DNA of 55,344 nt. It comes from an uncultured Mycolicibacterium sp. (GTDB taxonomy: Bacteria; Actinomycetota; Actinomycetes; Mycobacteriales; Mycobacteriaceae). The stretch lies in the NCBI RefSeq assembly GCF_937941905.1, contig NZ_CALDGS010000038.1, positions 1-55,344 of the forward strand, in the 5' to 3' direction. The notes beneath the pieces were generated by a model. That model was not told the origin of the DNA. It saw only the letters and a program-made list of their open reading frames with translations, and ran no database searches. The translations under genes were made by a program, and so were the position numbers. This document shows, one piece after another, positions 51,899 to 55,344 of the stretch. The number at the start of each line of letters is the position of its first letter. The stretch's first letter is position 1.

Positions 51899-53554
51899 CT
51901 AGTTGGACGAGGGGGCGTTCTCGGCGTCGGCGGCGGCCGCCTGCCCGTCGGTTCGGGCCTGGCCGTTGCCGGCGATCTCGGGGTGCGCCTCCTCCAGCGA
52001 CACCAGCCGCACCGGGCGGGCCAGTTGGGTGGCCGCCACCCGGCCGCGCAGGTTGACCGTCTCGCCGACCTCCCAGCACAGCGCCTCGGTGTCGAGCGCC
52101 TGTGAGACCGCCACCGCCGAGGCCAGCACGTGCCCGGGCTCGGACTTGGCCAGCTCGGTCAGCCGGGCCGCCTCGTTGACCGGGTCGCCGATGACGGTGT
52201 ACTCGAAGCGGGCCTGCGCGCCGATGTGCCCCGCGATGGCCCGGCCGGCCGACACCCCGATGCCGAAGTCGGTGGTGCCCAGCACCTTGATCAGCTCGTC
52301 GTGCAGCTCGCGGGAGGCGGCCAGCGCCGCGCCGGCGGCGTCCGGGTGTTCGATCGGGGCGCCGAAGATGCACAGCGCCGCGTCGCCCTGGAACTTGTTG
52401 ACGAACCCGCCGTGCCGGTTGATGCAGTCGACGATGACCTTGAAGAACTCGTTGAGCAGGTTGACCACCTCGCCCGGCGGGTGGGTGGAGGCCAGCGTCG
52501 TCGAGCCGACCAGGTCGACGAACAGCACCGCCACGTCGCGCTCCTGACCGCCCAGCTCGGTGCCGCGCTCCAGCGCCCGGCGGGCCACGTCCTCGCCCAC
52601 GTAGCGGCCGAACAGGTCGCGCAGCCGTTGCCGTTCGGCCAGGTCGCGCACCATGTCGTTGAATCCGGCCTGCAGCAGGCCCAGCTCGCTGACGTCGTAG
52701 ATCTGCATGTGCGCGTTGTAGTTGCCGCGCTGCACCTCGCCGAGCGCCCAGCGCAGCTGGCGCAGCGGGTCGGCGATCGACATCGACGCCAGCACGGTGG
52801 CGACGAACCCGATGACCAGCGCCACCACCGCCAGCAGCAGCATCGGGGTGAGCAGCCCGTCGGTGGGGGCCTGCAGCACATCGAACATGCTGGCCACCAG
52901 GGCGAGCACGATGGCCAGCAGCGGCACGCCGGTGGACAGCACCCAGGTCAGCACCAGCCGGGTGATCACGCCGGGGGCGCGGACGTGCTCGGGCACGCCG
53001 CGGCGCAGCGCGGCCACCGCGACCGGGCGCAGCACCCGCTCGGACTGCAGGTAGCCGATGATCGCGGTGGCGGTCGCGCCCAGCATGGTGGCCACCGCCA
53101 CCACCGGCGCGGACCGGCTGGCCACCGGCCAGATCGCGATGATGAACACGATCGTGCCCAGGCACCAGTTGGCCAGGCTGATCATGGTGCGGTAGAAGGG
53201 CATCCGCAGCGCGCGGGCCCGCGCCAGCTCGGTGGCCTCCGGATTGCGGTCGCCCAGCAGCGCGTCGCGCCGCTGCCAGCGCATCACCGGCACCAGCAGC
53301 CGCAGGCTCAGGAACGCCCCGATGCCGAACGACACCACCAGGTAGCCCAGGAAGATGGCCAGGTTCGGCAGCGGCAGGTCCTGCAGCTGCACCCGGTCCT
53401 CCGGCGGCAGCCCGAACCGCAGGAAGCCCAGCACCAGCAGGGCACCGATGATGTCGGCCTGCAGCATGCCCAGCGTGAACACCGGCCACGGGGTGCGCGC
53501 CACCCAGCGGACGAATGACCCGATTCGTCCGAGCCGGATCGCGCTGGAGCTCAC
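51899..53554 (-). CDS. Membrane HAMP-adenylate cyclase (class III)
   Basis: The 551-residue protein has six membrane helices (about 25-265), a HAMP linker (SMSIADPLRQLRWALGEVQRG) and a class III cyclase domain (about 345-510). Metal-binding Asp is in VLFVDLVGST and in NKFQGDAALCIFGAP, which also gives the substrate Lys. GDPVNEAARL supplies transition-state Asn and Arg. It makes cAMP at the membrane. Ortholog of Rv3645, the major cyclase, whose output acts through Crp. TACGGT (53566-53561) is 6 nt before GTG 53554, so the mRNA is probably leaderless. Confidence 0.95.
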   Translation of the reverse strand: MSSSAIRLGRIGSFVRWVARTPWPVFTLGMLQADIIGALLVLGFLRFGLPPEDRVQLQDLPLPNLAIFLGYLVVSFGIGAFLSLRLLVPVMRWQRRDALLGDRNPEATELARARALRMPFYRTMISLANWCLGTIVFIIAIWPVASRSAPVVAVATMLGATATAIIGYLQSERVLRPVAVAALRRGVPEHVRAPGVITRLVLTWVLSTGVPLLAIVLALVASMFDVLQAPTDGLLTPMLLLAVVALVIGFVATVLASMSIADPLRQLRWALGEVQRGNYNAHMQIYDVSELGLLQAGFNDMVRDLAERQRLRDLFGRYVGEDVARRALERGTELGGQERDVAVLFVDLVGSTTLASTHPPGEVVNLLNEFFKVIVDCINRHGGFVNKFQGDAALCIFGAPIEHPDAAGAALAASRELHDELIKVLGTTDFGIGVSAGRAIAGHIGAQARFEYTVIGDPVNEAARLTELAKSEPGHVLASAVAVSQALDTEALCWEVGETVNLRGRVAATQLARPVRLVSLEEAHPEIAGNGQARTDGQAAAADAENAPSSN

Positions 53555-53634
53555 CCAACCACCGTATCGGGACCGGCGGACCGATCGTCGCGCTGTGACC
53601 GGTTCGTGGGCGGTTGCGGCTAGGGTTGGCGGTG

Positions 53635-54843
53635 ATGAGCAGGGTCTTTTCGCGGTTGGTCGGGCAGGAAGCGGTCGAGGCGGAGCTGATCGCGGCGGCG
53701 CGGGCCGCCCGCGGTGATCTTGCTCACAGTCCGACCGCCACCGGCACCATGACGCACGCCTGGCTGTTCACCGGGCCGCCGGGGTCGGGCCGGTCGATCG
53801 CCGCGCTGTGCTTCGCCGCCGCGCTGCAGTGCACCTCCGACGGCGTGCCCGGGTGCGGGGAGTGCCGGGCCTGCACCACCACCATGGCCGGCACCCACGC
53901 CGACGTGCGCCGCGTCGTCCCCGAGGGGCTGTCCATCGGTGTCGACGAGATGCGCGCCATCGTGCAGGTCGCGTCCCGGCGGCCCAGCACCGGGCGCTGG
54001 CAGGTGGTGGTGATCGAGGACGCCGACCGGCTCACCGAGGGCGCGGCCAACGCGCTGCTGAAGGTGGTCGAGGAGCCGCCGCCGTCGACGGTGTTCCTGC
54101 TGTGCGCGCCCTCGGTGGACCCCGAGGACATCGCGATCACGCTGCGCTCCCGGTGCCGGCACGTCGCGCTGGTGACCCCGTCGGTGGAGGCCATCGCGCA
54201 GGTGCTCGTCGACACCGACGGCATCCCCGCCGAACAGGCCCGCTGGGCCGCCGCGGTGAGCGGCGGGCACGTCGGCCGGGCCCGCCGGCTGGCCACCGAC
54301 GAACAGGCGCGGCAGCGCCGGCTGCGGGCGCTGGGGCTGGCCCGCGACGCCGCCACCCCGGCGCGGGCCTTCGCCGCCGCCGAGGAACTGGTCGCCACCG
54401 CCGAGGCCGAGGCGAAGGCGCTGACCGAGGAGCGCAACGAGGCCGAACTGGAGGAGCTGCGCACCGCGCTGGGGGCGGGCGGCACCGGCAAGGGCACCGC
54501 GGGGGCGCTGCGCGGTGCGGCCGGGGCGCTCAAGGACCTGGAGCGGCGGCAGAAGTCGCGCCAGACCCGGGCCTCCCGGGACGCGCTGGACCGCGCGCTG
54601 ATCGACCTGGCGACGTTCTTCCGGGACGCGTTGCTGACCGCCTCGGGGGCCGAGCAGGTGCGGCGCAACCACCCGGACATGGCCGACCGGGTGGCCGCGC
54701 TGGCCGAGCACGCCGCCCCGGACCGGCTGCTGCGCTGCATCGAGGCGGTGCTGGAGTGCCGGGAGGCGCTGGCCGCCAACGTCAAGCCCAAGTTCGCGGT
54801 CGACGCGATGGTGGCGACGGTGGGGCAGGCGCTGCGGGACTGA
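53635..54843 (+). CDS. holB: DNA polymerase III delta' subunit
   Basis: The 402-residue clamp-loader subunit has a P-loop-like FTGPPGSGRSIAAL in which Arg replaces the Walker Lys, typical of the non-hydrolysing delta'. A zinc module CTSDGVPGCGECRAC, ALLKVVEEPP and the SRC motif LRSRCRHVAL are also present. Ortholog of Rv3644c. TAGGGT (53621-53626) is 8 nt before ATG 53635; GTG 53632 is an alternative start. The cyclase gene is divergent from an 80-bp spacer. Confidence 0.95.
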   Translation: MSRVFSRLVGQEAVEAELIAAARAARGDLAHSPTATGTMTHAWLFTGPPGSGRSIAALCFAAALQCTSDGVPGCGECRACTTTMAGTHADVRRVVPEGLSIGVDEMRAIVQVASRRPSTGRWQVVVIEDADRLTEGAANALLKVVEEPPPSTVFLLCAPSVDPEDIAITLRSRCRHVALVTPSVEAIAQVLVDTDGIPAEQARWAAAVSGGHVGRARRLATDEQARQRRLRALGLARDAATPARAFAAAEELVATAEAEAKALTEERNEAELEELRTALGAGGTGKGTAGALRGAAGALKDLERRQKSRQTRASRDALDRALIDLATFFRDALLTASGAEQVRRNHPDMADRVAALAEHAAPDRLLRCIEAVLECREALAANVKPKFAVDAMVATVGQALRD

Positions 54844-54862
54844 GCCGGGAACCGAGGCGGCT

Positions 54863-54891
54863 TTGGAACTCGCCGCCGCCTGCCGTACACT
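54863..54891 (+). promoter_or_regulatory. Promoter of tRNA-Thr
   Basis: TTGGAA (54863-54868), 17 bp, TACACT (54886-54891), with transcription predicted about 45 nt before the mature tRNA. Confidence 0.7.
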
Positions 54892-54942
54892 CTCTTGCGC
54901 CCCGGATGTGTGGTTGACCGGACTCCCACACAGTCGGGTACG

Positions 54943-55018
54943 GCCGCCTTAGCTCAGTCGGCAGAGCGATTCACTCGTAATGAATAGGTCGGGGGTTCGA
55001 TTCCCCCAGGCGGCTCCA
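54943..55018 (+). tRNA. tRNA-Thr (CGT anticodon), CCA encoded
   Basis: Acceptor GCCGCCT/AGGCGGC, anticodon stem ATTCA/TGAAT with loop CTCGTAA (anticodon CGT, codon ACG), T arm GGGGGTTCGATTCCCCC, discriminator T, and CCA at 55016-55018. Confidence 0.96.
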
Positions 55019-55024
55019 TCGAGG

Positions 55025-55054
55025 CCCCGCTGCCCGTTCGGGCGGCGGGGTTTT
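55025..55054 (+). terminator. Terminator of tRNA-Thr
   Basis: CCCCGC (55025-55030) pairs with GCGGGG (55045-55050), with GCCCG/CGGGC inside, followed by TTTT. Confidence 0.85.
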
Positions 55055-55083
55055 CCGTTCGGGCGACGTCGAGGCACGGCCGA

Positions 55084-55344
55084 TCAGCCCGCCGGCGCCA
55101 GGAAGCCGACCGGGCCGGGGGAGATGCACACCGACAGCGCGGCGGTGTTGGCCTCGACGTGGATGGCCTCGCCGGCCCCGGGCAGTCGGACGAACACCCG
55201 GTTCAGCCCGGGCCGCACCGGCACCCGGGCCCGCGGCCCCTCGTCCAGCGCCATGGTCAGCGAGCCGTCCGAGTTGGCCAGGTAGTTGATCTCGGCGGTC
55301 CAGTCCGCCGGCAGCAGCGGCCCGTCCAGCGGGATGCGCACCGG
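55084..55344 (-). CDS. Unidentified protein, C-terminal fragment (cut by window edge)
   Basis: A minus-strand frame runs from the window edge to a TGA at 55086-55084, so only the last 86 codons or so are seen. The fragment (WTAEINYLANSDGSLTMALD, VPVRPGLNRVFVRLPGAG, CISPGPVGFLAPAG) looks like a beta-rich C-terminal domain with a final hydrophobic turn, as in secreted or large membrane glycan enzymes. I do not recognise it. The internal GTG at 55341 is not taken as a start because the frame stays open upstream. Confidence 0.6.
   Translation of the reverse strand, partial: PVRIPLDGPLLPADWTAEINYLANSDGSLTMALDEGPRARVPVRPGLNRVFVRLPGAGEAIHVEANTAALSVCISPGPVGFLAPAG

Overview
The window comes from a very GC-rich actinobacterium, almost certainly a rapidly growing Mycobacterium (Mycolicibacterium). 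Evidence: the gene order matches, in reverse, the M. tuberculosis chromosome from about Rv3696c (glpK) to Rv3644c (holB). It includes ponA2, whiB4, the paired ArsA-like ATPases, crp, nth, marP, ephE, acs, a tad/flp locus, cspA, topA and the HAMP adenylate cyclase. It also carries two mycobacterial small RNAs, Ms1 and 6C. Orthologies are from memory and protein reading; no database search was run.

Layout. 1-3.5 kb: a GCS2-type glutamate-cysteine ligase (cut by the window edge), an acyltransferase and glpK. 3.5-5.5 kb: a PadR regulator divergent from a carotenoid cleavage oxygenase. 5.5-12.7 kb: an envelope block with RDD and SpoIIM proteins and a coupled operon (Pro-rich membrane protein, DUF4129, DUF4350, MoxR ATPase, DUF58). 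12.8-18.4 kb: an accessory redox island with an F420-type oxidoreductase, Mn catalase, hemerythrin-like protein, 53-aa hydrophilic protein, catalase-fold mini-protein, HemK2-like methyltransferase, CDGSH protein and a heme-oxygenase-like diiron protein. Sigma-F-like promoters precede nearly every transcription unit there. 18.4-19.6 kb: a thioesterase, a dispersed palindromic repeat and tRNA-Pro. 19.7-36 kb: conserved core (cds1, a phosphoesterase, ponA2, whiB4, the ArsA-like pair, a RidA/MBL operon, crp, nth, a TlpA protein, a Nudix hydrolase, marP, ephE and a secreted S1 protease). 36-38.9 kb: acs and a degenerate Fic-like protein. 38.9-40.5 kb: Ms1, a HAD phosphatase and 6C. 40.7-45.2 kb: the tad locus, with an apparent frameshift in the TadE gene. 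45.3-55.3 kb: a DUF1998 helicase, cspA, a conserved hypothetical, topA, an adenylate cyclase, holB, tRNA-Thr and a truncated gene.

The best candidate for an undescribed system is the redox island, in particular methyltransferase + CDGSH + diiron protein beside the catalase-fold protein. Four genes there (12.8 kb +, 15.4 kb -, 16.3 kb -, 18.4 kb -) have exactly 9 nt between a sigma-F-type -10 and the start codon, so they look like a leaderless sigma-F regulon. Many core genes instead use a TANNNT -10 placed 6-8 nt before the start codon, the common mycobacterial leaderless arrangement. I used that to choose starts.
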